Shown: positions 27,929 to 39,544 of the stretch, piece by piece
Position numbering within the stretch: the first letter of the stretch is position 1
Layout of the letters: every line of letters begins with the position of its first letter
Origin: an uncultured Pelagibacteraceae bacterium
GTDB lineage: Bacteria > Pseudomonadota > Alphaproteobacteria > Pelagibacterales > Pelagibacteraceae
Direction: 5' to 3'
Length of the DNA: 64,000 nucleotides
NCBI GenBank assembly: GCA_902595375.1
Contig: CACJPW010000002.1
Location: forward strand, 77,745 to 141,744
The notes under the pieces: model-generated
The model's input: only the letters and a program-made list of their open reading frames with translations
What the model was told of the DNA's origin: nothing
The model's database searches: none
Position numbers and translations under genes: made by a program

Positions 27929-29263
27929 ATGACAAAAGAAAAAAAGAGCAAACCTTCCAAGGAACTTCCATTAGGGTTTGTAGACAGACAAGAAAAAGAA
28001 TTACTCGTACGTGATTTTATAATTTCTAATATTAAAGAAGTTATGATTAAATACGGTTTTCAAAATCTTGAAACTCCAAGTTTTGAGTACTCTGATAGTA
28101 TTGGAAAGTTTTTACCTGATAAAGATAGACCTGATGAAGGTGTATTCTCATTTAAGGATGAAAATAAGTGGTTATCTTTAAGATATGACCTTACAGCACC
28201 GCTTGCAAGATATGTTGCAAAAAATTATTTAGAAATTCCAAAACCATTTAAAAGATATCAACTAGGAACAGTCTGGCGAAATGAAAAACCTGGACCAGGA
28301 AGATTTAGAGAATTTTTACAGTTTGATGCTGACTTTGTTGGCACTACAAGTTTACAGGCAGATGCAGAATTATGTGTGATGATTTCAGAAATCCTTGAAA
28401 GAAGTGGTCTAGCTAAATCAGATTATATAATTAAAATATCATCAAGAAAAATAACTGAAGAATTATTTAAAAAGATAAACTTAATTGATAATAAGCAAAA
28501 ACTTACTGCCTTAAGGGCTTTAGATAAAATTGATAGACTTGGCTGGAGTGGAGTAAAAGAGCTGCTGGGTGCTGGTAGAAAAGATAAATCTGGAGATTTT
28601 ACAAAAGGCGCAAATTTAAAATCCAAAGATATTGTTAAAATAGAAGAAACTTTAAAAATAAAATCACCCAAAACGGAAGATCTAGTTGAGTTGGTAAAAA
28701 TTTTTAAAGATTATAATTTTAATAATTTTGAATTTGATCCATCAATCATTAGAGGTTTAGAATATTATACTGGCGCAATTTTTGAGGTCAATTTGAAATT
28801 TGATGTAACAAATAATAAGGGACAGGTAATACAATTTGGTTCCATAGGAGGTGGAGGAAGATATGACAACTTAGTAAACAACTTTGGCAACTTCAATGCT
28901 CCAGCTACAGGTATATCTATAGGTATAGATCGATTGGTTTATGCTTTGATGCAAAAAAAAGAATTTAAAGTAAAACAAACTAAACCTATAGTAATTTGTG
29001 TTTTTGATAAAAATTCAATGAGAGAGTATATAAATTTACAAACGATAATAAGAAAAGAGGGTATTAGCGTAGAAATTTATCCTGGAGTAAGTAAATTAAA
29101 AAAACAAATGGAGTATGCAAATAAAATAAACTCTCCAGCTGTAATTTTATATGGTGAGAATGAAATAAAATCAGGAAAGATTACTTTAAGAAATTTAAGT
29201 TCAGGTAAAGAGCAATCAATCGAAATAAAAGAAATAGTTAATGAAATCAAAAAAATTATCTGA
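27929..29263 (+). CDS. hisS: Histidyl-tRNA synthetase
   Basis: YDLTAPLARYVA, YQLGTVWRNEKPGPGRFREFLQFDAD, FGSIGGGGRYDNLV, GISIGIDRL; ATG at 27929 (ORF start 27863 lies within tRNA). Confidence 0.93.
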   Translation: MTKEKKSKPSKELPLGFVDRQEKELLVRDFIISNIKEVMIKYGFQNLETPSFEYSDSIGKFLPDKDRPDEGVFSFKDENKWLSLRYDLTAPLARYVAKNYLEIPKPFKRYQLGTVWRNEKPGPGRFREFLQFDADFVGTTSLQADAELCVMISEILERSGLAKSDYIIKISSRKITEELFKKINLIDNKQKLTALRALDKIDRLGWSGVKELLGAGRKDKSGDFTKGANLKSKDIVKIEETLKIKSPKTEDLVELVKIFKDYNFNNFEFDPSIIRGLEYYTGAIFEVNLKFDVTNNKGQVIQFGSIGGGGRYDNLVNNFGNFNAPATGISIGIDRLVYALMQKKEFKVKQTKPIVICVFDKNSMREYINLQTIIRKEGISVEIYPGVSKLKKQMEYANKINSPAVILYGENEIKSGKITLRNLSSGKEQSIEIKEIVNEIKKII

Positions 29264-30278
29264 AATCATAATTGAAAATTTTAAAAGCAATGGCTTTGTT
29301 TTATCAGAGCCTGACGTACTTCTGGAGTCAGATTATATTATTGAGAGATCAGGGGAAAAATTTAAAAGTTCAATGCTTACCTTTGAAAGAGAAGATGGAA
29401 AAACAATGTGTTTAAGACCAGATTTAACGGTAGCATCTTGCATTGGTTTTTTACAAAAAAAATCACCTTCAAAAATTTATTATTCCGGTCAAGCATACAG
29501 AAGATCAGGTAATAAAGGAACGAATTTCATCAATGACCAGTTGGGGATTGAAATTCTAGGCTCAAAAAATCAAATTCAAGATGATTTTAAAATTGTAAGT
29601 ACAATTTTAAGTTCAGCAAAAAAGATAAAAAGAAAAAAAATTTTAATCAAAGTTGGAGATATTAGTTTATTTAAAAGTTTAATTAATGCTCTGGATATGC
29701 CCGAAAGATGGAAGCTTAGACTTATAAGACATTTTTGGAGACCAAGTTATTTTGAGGAGCTTTTAAAAAGATTAGAAAAAAATACTGATATTGATGCAAT
29801 TACTTTTGATACAGATAAAAAAAGATTTTATGAAATGAAAAAAAAGGACCAAGGCAAGTTAGTTGCTGGAAGGTCGATATTGGAAATATTAAAAAGATTT
29901 GACAAAAAGATTAAAGACCCAAGATCTTTTGTTGATGGAAAAAAAATCGTAAAAATTATTAAGTCTTTTTTAGAAATAAACTGCAAACTTTCAGAACTTG
30001 ACCAAAGATTGTTAGATTTTGCAAAAAAAAATAATCTCAAAAAAAATATATTTAAAGACTTTAAATCCATTCTTAATTTAAAAAAACTTAATCAAGATAT
30101 CAACTTTATCGCAAACTTCGGTAGAGACGTAGAATATTATACTGGCATAGTGTTTGAAGTATTCTCAGGTGAAAAGGAAATTGCTAGGGGAGGCCGTTAC
30201 GACAACTTACTTAAAAGTTTGGGAGCCAAAAAGAATACCCCAGCGGTTGGTGCTGCAATTAACTTAAAAAATATATGA
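29241..30278 (+). CDS. hisZ: ATP phosphoribosyltransferase regulatory subunit
   Basis: HisRS-like paralogue (LRPDLTVASCIGFL, YYSGQAYR, GRDVEYYTGIVFEVFS, ARGGRYDNLLKSLG) adjacent to short hisG. Confidence 0.88.
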   Translation: MKSKKLSEIIIENFKSNGFVLSEPDVLLESDYIIERSGEKFKSSMLTFEREDGKTMCLRPDLTVASCIGFLQKKSPSKIYYSGQAYRRSGNKGTNFINDQLGIEILGSKNQIQDDFKIVSTILSSAKKIKRKKILIKVGDISLFKSLINALDMPERWKLRLIRHFWRPSYFEELLKRLEKNTDIDAITFDTDKKRFYEMKKKDQGKLVAGRSILEILKRFDKKIKDPRSFVDGKKIVKIIKSFLEINCKLSELDQRLLDFAKKNNLKKNIFKDFKSILNLKKLNQDINFIANFGRDVEYYTGIVFEVFSGEKEIARGGRYDNLLKSLGAKKNTPAVGAAINLKNI

Positions 30279-30952
30279 AAGATCAAATTACCATAGGTTT
30301 ACCAAGCAAAGGACGATTAAAAGACAAAGCAATATCATTTTTTAATGATACAGGTCTTAAGATTTTACAAAGTGAAAAAGAAAGGAATTATTTTGGATCA
30401 ATTGAAAATAAAAATAACATCAAGATTATTTTTCTTCATGCTAAAGAAATTATACAAAGATTAGGAGATGGAACTCTAGATATAGGTGTATCTGGGTTAG
30501 ATCTCTTAAAAGAGTCTGATAAAAACTTACAGAATAAAATTTACATTCAAAAAAAACTTGATTTTGGTAATGCTAACTTAGTTATAGCAGTGCCAGATGA
30601 TTGGATAGATGTGCAGACTATTGCTGATCTTGAAGAGATATCTTTTGATATTAGATCTAAAAGAAATTCTAGATTAAGAGTGGCGACTAAATATCCTAAT
30701 TTAACTAATGATTTTTTGATTTCTAAAGGCGTTACCCAATATAAATTGATTACTAGTCTGGGTGCTACTGAAACTTATCCATTTATAGGTTCATCCGAAA
30801 TTATTACTGATATAACTTCTACAGGTAAAACTTTGGCTGATAATAATTTAAGAGTACTTAAAGATGGTTTGATACTAAGCTCAAATGCTTGTTTACTTAT
30901 TGCAAAAAAAAAGGCTGCAAAATTGCAGCCTTTTTTAAAATTTTTTGGGTAG
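30275..30952 (+). CDS. hisG: ATP phosphoribosyltransferase, short form
   Basis: GLPSKGRLKDKAI, DIGVSGLDLL, RVATKYPNLTNDFL; 225 aa, lacks C-terminal regulatory domain. Confidence 0.93.
   Translation: MKDQITIGLPSKGRLKDKAISFFNDTGLKILQSEKERNYFGSIENKNNIKIIFLHAKEIIQRLGDGTLDIGVSGLDLLKESDKNLQNKIYIQKKLDFGNANLVIAVPDDWIDVQTIADLEEISFDIRSKRNSRLRVATKYPNLTNDFLISKGVTQYKLITSLGATETYPFIGSSEIITDITSTGKTLADNNLRVLKDGLILSSNACLLIAKKKAAKLQPFLKFFG
30907..30936. terminator. Bidirectional Rho-independent terminator inside the 3' end of hisG
   Basis: AAAAAAGGCTGCA AAAT TGCAGCCTTTTTT; A-tract/T-tract on both sides between convergent hisG and groEL. Confidence 0.8.
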
Positions 30953-30958
30953 GTGAAA

Positions 30959-32626
<1,668 letters not shown>

Positions 32627-32635
32627 CTATAAAGG

Positions 32636-32932
32636 TTATTTTTTACTTTTTGATATTCCCATTATGTCTGACTCTTTCATAATGCTGTATTCTTTGCCAT
32701 CAATTTTGACGTCAGTGCCAGACCACTTTCCGAAAAGTACAATATCTCCAACTTTTACATCCATTGCAGAAACTTTACCGTCTTCATTTTTGGCACCCGG
32801 TCCTACGGCTACAACCTCCCCCTCTTGAGGTTTTTCTTTAGCAGTGTCTGGTATAATAATTCCGCCAGCAGTTTTTTCCTCACTGTCTAGCACTTTAATA
32901 AGCACACGATCGTGCAGAGGTCTAAATTTCAT
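32636..32932 (-). CDS. groS: Co-chaperonin GroES
   Basis: [44 protein letters not shown]. Confidence 0.97.
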   Translation of the reverse strand: MKFRPLHDRVLIKVLDSEEKTAGGIIIPDTAKEKPQEGEVVAVGPGAKNEDGKVSAMDVKVGDIVLFGKWSGTDVKIDGKEYSIMKESDIMGISKSKK

Positions 32933-32967
32933 ATGTATTTTCTCCTATAATTTCTTATGTAGTGTTG

Positions 32968-32995
32968 ATATGGTATGTTTTGACTGTATTTCAAG
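32968..32995 (-). promoter_or_regulatory. Putative sigma-32 (RpoH) promoter of groESL
   Basis: Minus strand CTTGAAAT ... CCATAT with 15 nt between TTGAAA and CCATAT; no CIRCE inverted repeat seen. Confidence 0.6.
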
Positions 32996-33063
32996 AGGCA
33001 AAAATCATAAAAAAAACCATTAAATACTATATTAATAAGCATTAAAAGGAGAGAAATAGTACA

Positions 33064-33870
33064 TTGAAAGAACTAAATCACTTAGCAGAAATATTCGAAA
33101 ACTACGACACTTTTATTATAGACTTATGGGGGGTAATGCATAATGGGGTTGCACTTAATCCTAAAGCTGTAGAGGCAGTAGACAAGCTAAAAAAAAATTC
33201 GAAAAAAATAGTATTTTTATCCAACGCACCTAGGCCCAGTTCGAAAGTAGTTAATTTTTTAGTGAAAATGAAAATGGACAAAAAATATCTTGAGCATGTA
33301 ATGACCTCAGGTGAAGCAGCAATGCACGCAATAAACCAAAAAAAATTTGGACAGACATTTTATCATCTTGGGCCTGCTAGAGACATCTCTGTATTTGAAA
33401 AAGTGAAAAATAATAGAACTGATCTTCAGAGTTGTGATTTTATTTTATGTACTGGATTATTTGATGATCATGATAACGATTTGGACTATTATAAAAAATT
33501 TTTATTGAAGCATATTTCAAAAAAATTAATTTGTACCAATCCAGATTTAATAGTTCATAGGGGCAGTGTTGAAGAATTATGCGCAGGTTCTGTTGCAAAA
33601 GTTTTTGAGGATCTTGGAGGAGAAGTTATTTACTTTGGTAAACCACACAAAGAGGTTTACAACATGTGTTTTGACTCTAACGAAAAAGTTTTAGCCATTG
33701 GTGATAATTTAAGAACAGATATTAAAGGAGCAAATAATTTAAAAATAGATTGCATATTTATATCTGAAGGTGTGCATAGGAAAGAGTTCAATAACTTTGA
33801 TGAACTTAATAAGCTTTTAAAAAAATATAATGTGAAAGCAAATTTTTTTCAAAGAGAATTAAAATGGTAA
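33064..33870 (+). CDS. HAD-superfamily class IIA hydrolase (NagD-like)
   Basis: TTG start; FIIDLWGVMHNG, VFLSNAPRPS, FGKPHKEVYNM, AIGDNLRTDIKGA. Confidence 0.85.
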   Translation: MKELNHLAEIFENYDTFIIDLWGVMHNGVALNPKAVEAVDKLKKNSKKIVFLSNAPRPSSKVVNFLVKMKMDKKYLEHVMTSGEAAMHAINQKKFGQTFYHLGPARDISVFEKVKNNRTDLQSCDFILCTGLFDDHDNDLDYYKKFLLKHISKKLICTNPDLIVHRGSVEELCAGSVAKVFEDLGGEVIYFGKPHKEVYNMCFDSNEKVLAIGDNLRTDIKGANNLKIDCIFISEGVHRKEFNNFDELNKLLKKYNVKANFFQRELKW

Positions 33871-33871
33871 A

Positions 33872-34780
33872 ATGAAGATTTACAATAATCCAAATTTAAA
33901 TAAAAATCATTGTAACGGCGTAATAGCCATAGGTAATTTCGATGGTCTACATTTAGGTCATCAAAAAGTTATCAAAGAGGCAAAACAAAAAGCAAAAAAA
34001 AATAAGATACCATTCGGTGTTATGACCTTCGAACCAGTACCAGTAATGTTTTTTAATAAAAAAATTAAAAATCACAGAATAAATTCATTAGAACAGAAAA
34101 AAACTCAATTAAAAAAATTTAAATTAGATTTTTTAATTATTATTAAATTTAATAAAAATTTTTCATCTCAATCAGCGGAAGAGTTTATAAAAAAAATTAT
34201 TTTTAAAAAAACAAAATGTAAATATTTATATGTAAGTAAAAATTTCAAGTTTGGTTTTAAACGTCAAGGAAATATAAAAACACTTAAGAAATTTGAAAAA
34301 AAATATAATTTTAATAATATTATTACTAAACCATATAAAAAAGGTAATAAAATAATTTCATCCACATTTTTAAGAAAGAAAATAAGAACTGGTAAAATAG
34401 AAGAAGTAAATAAATTGTTAAACCGTATTTGGTGTATTAATGGTAAAGTAATAAGGGGACAAAGAAGAGGACATAAAATTGGTTTTCCAACATGTAATTT
34501 GAAATTAAGTAATTATGTGATCCCTAAGCTTGGAGTGTATGCTGTTAAAGTTAAAAGTAAGAATTTTTATAAAAACGGTATTGCAAATATAGGTTATAGA
34601 CCAACATTTAATGGACAAAATTTATTATTGGAAACAAATATCTTTGGAATTAACAAAAATTTATATAATAAAGTAATTAGTGTAAACTTTAAAAAATTTA
34701 TAAGACCAGAAAAAAAATTTAGAAATTTGAAACATTTAAAACAACAAATTAAACTTGATATAAAAAAGGCAAAAAAATAA
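33872..34780 (+). CDS. ribF: Bifunctional riboflavin kinase / FAD synthetase
   Basis: AIGNFDGLHLGHQKVI, ISSTFLRKKIRTG, GHKIGFPTCNLKL, GVYAVKV, NIGYRPTFNG. Confidence 0.93.
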   Translation: MKIYNNPNLNKNHCNGVIAIGNFDGLHLGHQKVIKEAKQKAKKNKIPFGVMTFEPVPVMFFNKKIKNHRINSLEQKKTQLKKFKLDFLIIIKFNKNFSSQSAEEFIKKIIFKKTKCKYLYVSKNFKFGFKRQGNIKTLKKFEKKYNFNNIITKPYKKGNKIISSTFLRKKIRTGKIEEVNKLLNRIWCINGKVIRGQRRGHKIGFPTCNLKLSNYVIPKLGVYAVKVKSKNFYKNGIANIGYRPTFNGQNLLLETNIFGINKNLYNKVISVNFKKFIRPEKKFRNLKHLKQQIKLDIKKAKK

Positions 34781-37509
34781 TGTCCAAAGATAACTTACAA
34801 CTTCCTAAAACAGCTTTTTCGATGAAAGCTAGTTTACCACTTAAAGAGCCTGAGATTTTGAAAAAGTGGGAAAAAAATAAAATCTTTGAAAAGCTTAGAA
34901 AAAAATCAAAAGGAAAAGAAAAATTTGTCCTTCATGATGGTCCACCATATGCAAATGGTCATATACATATGGGCACTGCGTTAAATAAAATTTTGAAAGA
35001 TATGATCACTCGTTTTCATCAGATGAACGGAAAAGACTCTGTTTACGTTCCAGGTTGGGATTGTCACGGGCTACCTATAGAATGGAAGATAGAAGAACAG
35101 TACAAAAAAAAGAAAAAAAACAAAGATGAAGTACCCATAAAAGATTTCAGGCAAGAATGTAGGGAGTTTGCAAAAAGATGGATCGAAGTTCACATTAAAG
35201 AGTTTAAGCGATTAGGGGTAGTTGGGGATTTTGAAAAATATTACTCTACAATGAGCTTTGAGGCTGAGGCTCAAATTGTAAGAGAGTTAGGTAAATTTCT
35301 TTTAGATGGAAGCTTATATCAAGGGTTTAAGCCGGTTCTTTGGTCCACTGTTGAAAAAACTGCTTTAGCTGATGCAGAAGTAGAATATTTGGATCATACT
35401 TCGAATACAATTTATGCTGCATTTAAAGTTAAGAAAACTGATAAAGATTTTCTAAAAGACTCAAGTATAATAATTTGGACTACTACACCTTGGACTATAC
35501 CAGCCAACAAAGCTTTAGCCTTTAACGGTAATATTGAATATGCAGTTTTAGAAATTGATCAGCTTGAGCATTTTAAAAATAAGAGAATTGTTGTTGCAAA
35601 AAATCTAATTGAATCAATTACCAAAGAGTGTGAAATTAAAAATTACAAAGAATTAAAGGTTTTTAAGGGTTCCGAATTTAAAGGAACAATATGCAATCAT
35701 CCATTTGTAAAAATGGATTTTGACTATGACGTTCCAATGTTGGATGCTCAATTTGTTAATTTGGAGCAGGGAACAGGGGTCGTCCATTGTGCTCCAAGCC
35801 ACGGCCCAGATGACTTTAACTTGTGTTTGAAAAATAATATACCATCACTTTATACGGTTGATAATTCAGGGGTTTATACTAAAGAGGTACCTTATTTTAC
35901 AAATACACACATATTTAAAGCTGATCCAATCGTTATAGACAAATTAAAAGAACAAAAACAATTACTTAAATCTGACAAACTTAATCATAGTTATCCTCAT
36001 TCTTGGAGATCTAAGGCTCCATTAATATATAGAGCAACACCTCAATGGTTTATTTCTATGCAAAAAAATAAATTAAGAGATAAAGCTGTTAAAGCTATAA
36101 ATGAGACAATGTTTTATCCTAGCAAAGGTAAGGATAGACTTTTATCTATGATTGAGGGAAGACCAGATTGGTGTGTTTCAAGACAAAGAGTTTGGGGAGT
36201 GCCACTTCCAATTTTTATTAATAAAAAAACAAAAGAGCCATTAAGAGACCAAAAAATTATAGATAGGATTGCCTCTATTTATGAAAAGCAAGGCTCCGAT
36301 TGCTGGTTCACAAACGACGCAAAATTTTTTTTAGGTGAGGATTATGATGCCAAAGATTATGAAAAACTCAATGATATCGTTGAAGTATGGTTCGATAGCG
36401 GTTCAACACATAGTTTTGTTTTAGAAAAAAGAAAAGATTTAAAGTGGCCAGCAGACATGTATCTAGAGGGATCTGATCAACATAGGGGATGGTTTCATTC
36501 TTCTTTACTTGAGTCATGTGGAACTAGAGGTAAAGCACCATTCAAAAGCATTCTTTCACATGGTTTCGTTGTAGATGGCAAAGGTATGAAAATGTCTAAA
36601 TCAATGGGTAACGTTATTTCTCCAGAGGATATCTTAAAAACTTATGGTGCAGACATTCTAAGAGTATGGGCATCAGCATCTGATTATTCCGAAGATTTAA
36701 GAATAGATAAAAATATTTTAATACAGCATGCAGAATCTTACAGAAAAATTAGAAATACCTTTAGGTTTATGCTCGGAAACTTAAAAGATAATTTTGAAAA
36801 ACAAAATTTTGAAAAAATTAAAATAAATGAACATGATGAATTAGAGCAATTTATTTTACATAAGTTATATTTAATAAATCAATCTGTTAGTGAAAATTTG
36901 AAAAATTACAATTTCCATAAATTATATAAAGAACTATTAAATTTCTGTACTATAGACCTTTCTTCTTTTTATTTTGACATAAGAAAAGATGTTCTTTATT
37001 GCGATAGTATAAATTCCAAAAAAAGAAAAAATTGTGTAATTGTCTTAAACATAATTTTAGAAAGCCTTTTAAAGTGGTTCGCTCCAATTCTAGTTTTTAC
37101 TACTGAAGAAATTTTTAGTTTAATGAATAAAGATGACTCTGAAAGCATTCATGAAAATAATTTTGTTAAAATTCCAATTGACTGGAAGAATGATAAATTA
37201 AATGAAAAATGGTCAAATCTTTTTCAAATTAAACAAGAGGCAAATATTGCTATTGAAGAAAAAAGGGCTAACAAAGAAATTGGATCAAGTTTAGAGGCAG
37301 AAATTAAGTTAACCTTAAAAAAAGATAAATTTGTACTTCTTGATAAATTAGATTTGGAAGATTATTTCATTGTTTCGAAAGCAGAAAAAGAATTATCAAA
37401 TAATGACGAAATAAAGATTGAAGTAAAAAAAGCAAATGGTCAAAAATGTGAAAGATGTTGGAAAATTTTAGAAAAAAAATGTGAAAGAGAAAGTTGTCCG
37501 ATTAAATAG
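34780..37509 (+). CDS. ileS: Isoleucyl-tRNA synthetase
   Basis: HDGPPYANGHIHMGTALNKILKD, GWDCHGLPIEWK, KMSKSMGN, C-terminal CERCW zinc ribbon. Confidence 0.97.
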   Translation: MSKDNLQLPKTAFSMKASLPLKEPEILKKWEKNKIFEKLRKKSKGKEKFVLHDGPPYANGHIHMGTALNKILKDMITRFHQMNGKDSVYVPGWDCHGLPIEWKIEEQYKKKKKNKDEVPIKDFRQECREFAKRWIEVHIKEFKRLGVVGDFEKYYSTMSFEAEAQIVRELGKFLLDGSLYQGFKPVLWSTVEKTALADAEVEYLDHTSNTIYAAFKVKKTDKDFLKDSSIIIWTTTPWTIPANKALAFNGNIEYAVLEIDQLEHFKNKRIVVAKNLIESITKECEIKNYKELKVFKGSEFKGTICNHPFVKMDFDYDVPMLDAQFVNLEQGTGVVHCAPSHGPDDFNLCLKNNIPSLYTVDNSGVYTKEVPYFTNTHIFKADPIVIDKLKEQKQLLKSDKLNHSYPHSWRSKAPLIYRATPQWFISMQKNKLRDKAVKAINETMFYPSKGKDRLLSMIEGRPDWCVSRQRVWGVPLPIFINKKTKEPLRDQKIIDRIASIYEKQGSDCWFTNDAKFFLGEDYDAKDYEKLNDIVEVWFDSGSTHSFVLEKRKDLKWPADMYLEGSDQHRGWFHSSLLESCGTRGKAPFKSILSHGFVVDGKGMKMSKSMGNVISPEDILKTYGADILRVWASASDYSEDLRIDKNILIQHAESYRKIRNTFRFMLGNLKDNFEKQNFEKIKINEHDELEQFILHKLYLINQSVSENLKNYNFHKLYKELLNFCTIDLSSFYFDIRKDVLYCDSINSKKRKNCVIVLNIILESLLKWFAPILVFTTEEIFSLMNKDDSESIHENNFVKIPIDWKNDKLNEKWSNLFQIKQEANIAIEEKRANKEIGSSLEAEIKLTLKKDKFVLLDKLDLEDYFIVSKAEKELSNNDEIKIEVKKANGQKCERCWKILEKKCERESCPIK

Positions 37510-37521
37510 AAAGTCAATACT

Positions 37522-38022
37522 TTGATTGATCTTGAAGAAATAAAAAACAAAATTATTAAAAGAGAAAATTTTTATTTACTCATAGTAATTTTAATAATTT
37601 TTAGTTTAGATAGATATTCAAAAAATGTAATCATGAAAAATTTTAGTGAAAATGTTTTTTATATCAATGATTTTGTAAATTTTGATCTTATATGGAATAC
37701 TGGAATCGGTTTCGGACTTTTGGATTTTAATTCTGAATTTATTTATAAATCTATAACTATTTTGATAGCTTTTTTAATTATATTACTTATTTATTTCGCA
37801 TCCATATCAGATAAATACGATAGAATAGTTTTTGCAATTATAATTGGAGGTGCATTGGGTAATTTTTATGATAGAGTAACAATTAATGCGGTTCCAGACT
37901 TTATTGACCTCCATTTTGGTCAATTCCATTGGTTCACATTTAATGTTGCAGATATATTTATAACTATAGGCGTAATTTTATTTTTGATGAAGAATCTCAT
38001 TATAAAACAAAAAAAAACATGA
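37522..38022 (+). CDS. lspA: Lipoprotein signal peptidase
   Basis: TTG start; four TM segments; WNTGIGFGLLDF, GGALGNFYDRV, FNVADIFITIG. Confidence 0.9.
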   Translation: MIDLEEIKNKIIKRENFYLLIVILIIFSLDRYSKNVIMKNFSENVFYINDFVNFDLIWNTGIGFGLLDFNSEFIYKSITILIAFLIILLIYFASISDKYDRIVFAIIIGGALGNFYDRVTINAVPDFIDLHFGQFHWFTFNVADIFITIGVILFLMKNLIIKQKKT

Positions 38023-38315
38023 AAATTATTTTATTATTATTATCTTTTCTTTTAATATCTTGTAAATCTTTTGAAGATGCAGGAAAAGTTTTAAGAAATG
38101 AAAAAAAAACCTCCACTGATGAGTTTTTAGTAAAAAAAAGAGAACCATTAATTTTACCACCTGATTATAATGATATCCCTGTTCCTGGTGAGCCGCAACA
38201 AGAGATAAAAGAAAAAGACAGGATAAAAAAAATTATTAACACATCTGAAAAGAAATCTAAAAATAATGATTCATCATCGTTAGAACAGTCAATTCTTAAA
38301 AAAATAGCTAAGTGA
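38019..38315 (+). CDS. Small lipoprotein, BamF/DUF3035-like candidate
   Basis: LLISC lipobox; REPLILPPDYNDIPVPG; immediately downstream of lspA. Confidence 0.6.
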   Translation: MKIILLLLSFLLISCKSFEDAGKVLRNEKKTSTDEFLVKKREPLILPPDYNDIPVPGEPQQEIKEKDRIKKIINTSEKKSKNNDSSSLEQSILKKIAK

Positions 38316-39544
38316 AAAAAGAAAATATTTTAAAAAAAAATAATATCCCAAAAAAGTATCTTTCAACCAAAGCAAATTTTAAAAAAAAAAAAACTTTTGA
38401 TAAAAAGTTCAAAGACTTAGTTTCTAGCAAAAAATATTTTAAGAATTTTTTTAATTTGTTTGATAAAAAATTTAAATTTAATTTTGAAATAAATGATTTA
38501 AAAAAATTTCAAAAATACAAGGTATTGGTAATAATAGGAATGGGTGGTTCGATTTTAGGTGCAGAGGCTTTACAGCAATTTTTGCACGAGAAAATAAAAA
38601 AAAGAGTATATTTTTTTAATAATTTAGATGGTGGAGAAATCTTAAAATTTAAAAAAAAAGAAAAAGTAAGAAACTCTTTATTTTTGGTAATTTCTAAATC
38701 AGGAAATACTATTGAAACTATTTCAAACATTTTGTCATTAAATGTAATAAAAAAAAATAGTAAAAACATAATTGTTATTACCGAAAAGAAAGAAAGTGAT
38801 CTTTTTTACCTAATAAAAAAGTTTAATTTGTTTTTTATACATCATAGAAATTATATTGGGGGTAGATATTCTGTTATATCTGAAGTGGGAGCAATACCAG
38901 CAATCTTAATGGGCTTGAACATTTTTAATTTTAGATCAAAAATTCATTCTATTTTAAAAGAAAGAAAATTTCTTAAAGATAGTAGTATTATTTTATCAGA
39001 TATATTCATCAAAAAAAAATTATCAAACATAATTTTACTTAATTATGATATGCGTTTGGAAAAATTTCTTTTTTGGTATCAGCAACTTTTAGCTGAAAGT
39101 TTAGGTAAACAAGGAATGGGTTTAATGCCCGTAATTTCTAATTCTCCAAAAGATTATCACAGTCTGCTTCAACTTTATTTGGACGGTCCAAAAGATAAAT
39201 TGTTTTATATTTTTAACTTAGAGAATAAATCTTCTATCAAACTAAATACAAAAAATTATTTAAAAAAAAATAATATTCTTCATAATAAGGATTTAATTAA
39301 AATTAAAGATTCACAAAAAAATGCTTTAATTAAGTCTTTTAAAGAAAAAAAAATACCCTTCAGAGAATTTATAATCAAATCATGCAATGAGTCGACTATG
39401 GGTGAATTATTCTCTTATTTTATTATAGAGACCATATTAATAGGTTGGTTGATTGGAATAAATCCCTTTGACCAACCAGCAGTGGAGCAAGTAAAAAAAA
39501 ATACCAAAGATATATTAATCAAAAACACCAAATATAATTTTTGA
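38312..39544 (+). CDS. pgi: Glucose-6-phosphate isomerase (short form, GTG start)
   Basis: VIIGMGGSILGAEAL, FLVISKSGNTIETI, GGRYSVISEVGAIPA, GQGMGLMP-like, FDQPAVEQVK. Confidence 0.88.
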   Translation: MKKENILKKNNIPKKYLSTKANFKKKKTFDKKFKDLVSSKKYFKNFFNLFDKKFKFNFEINDLKKFQKYKVLVIIGMGGSILGAEALQQFLHEKIKKRVYFFNNLDGGEILKFKKKEKVRNSLFLVISKSGNTIETISNILSLNVIKKNSKNIIVITEKKESDLFYLIKKFNLFFIHHRNYIGGRYSVISEVGAIPAILMGLNIFNFRSKIHSILKERKFLKDSSIILSDIFIKKKLSNIILLNYDMRLEKFLFWYQQLLAESLGKQGMGLMPVISNSPKDYHSLLQLYLDGPKDKLFYIFNLENKSSIKLNTKNYLKKNNILHNKDLIKIKDSQKNALIKSFKEKKIPFREFIIKSCNESTMGELFSYFIIETILIGWLIGINPFDQPAVEQVKKNTKDILIKNTKYNF

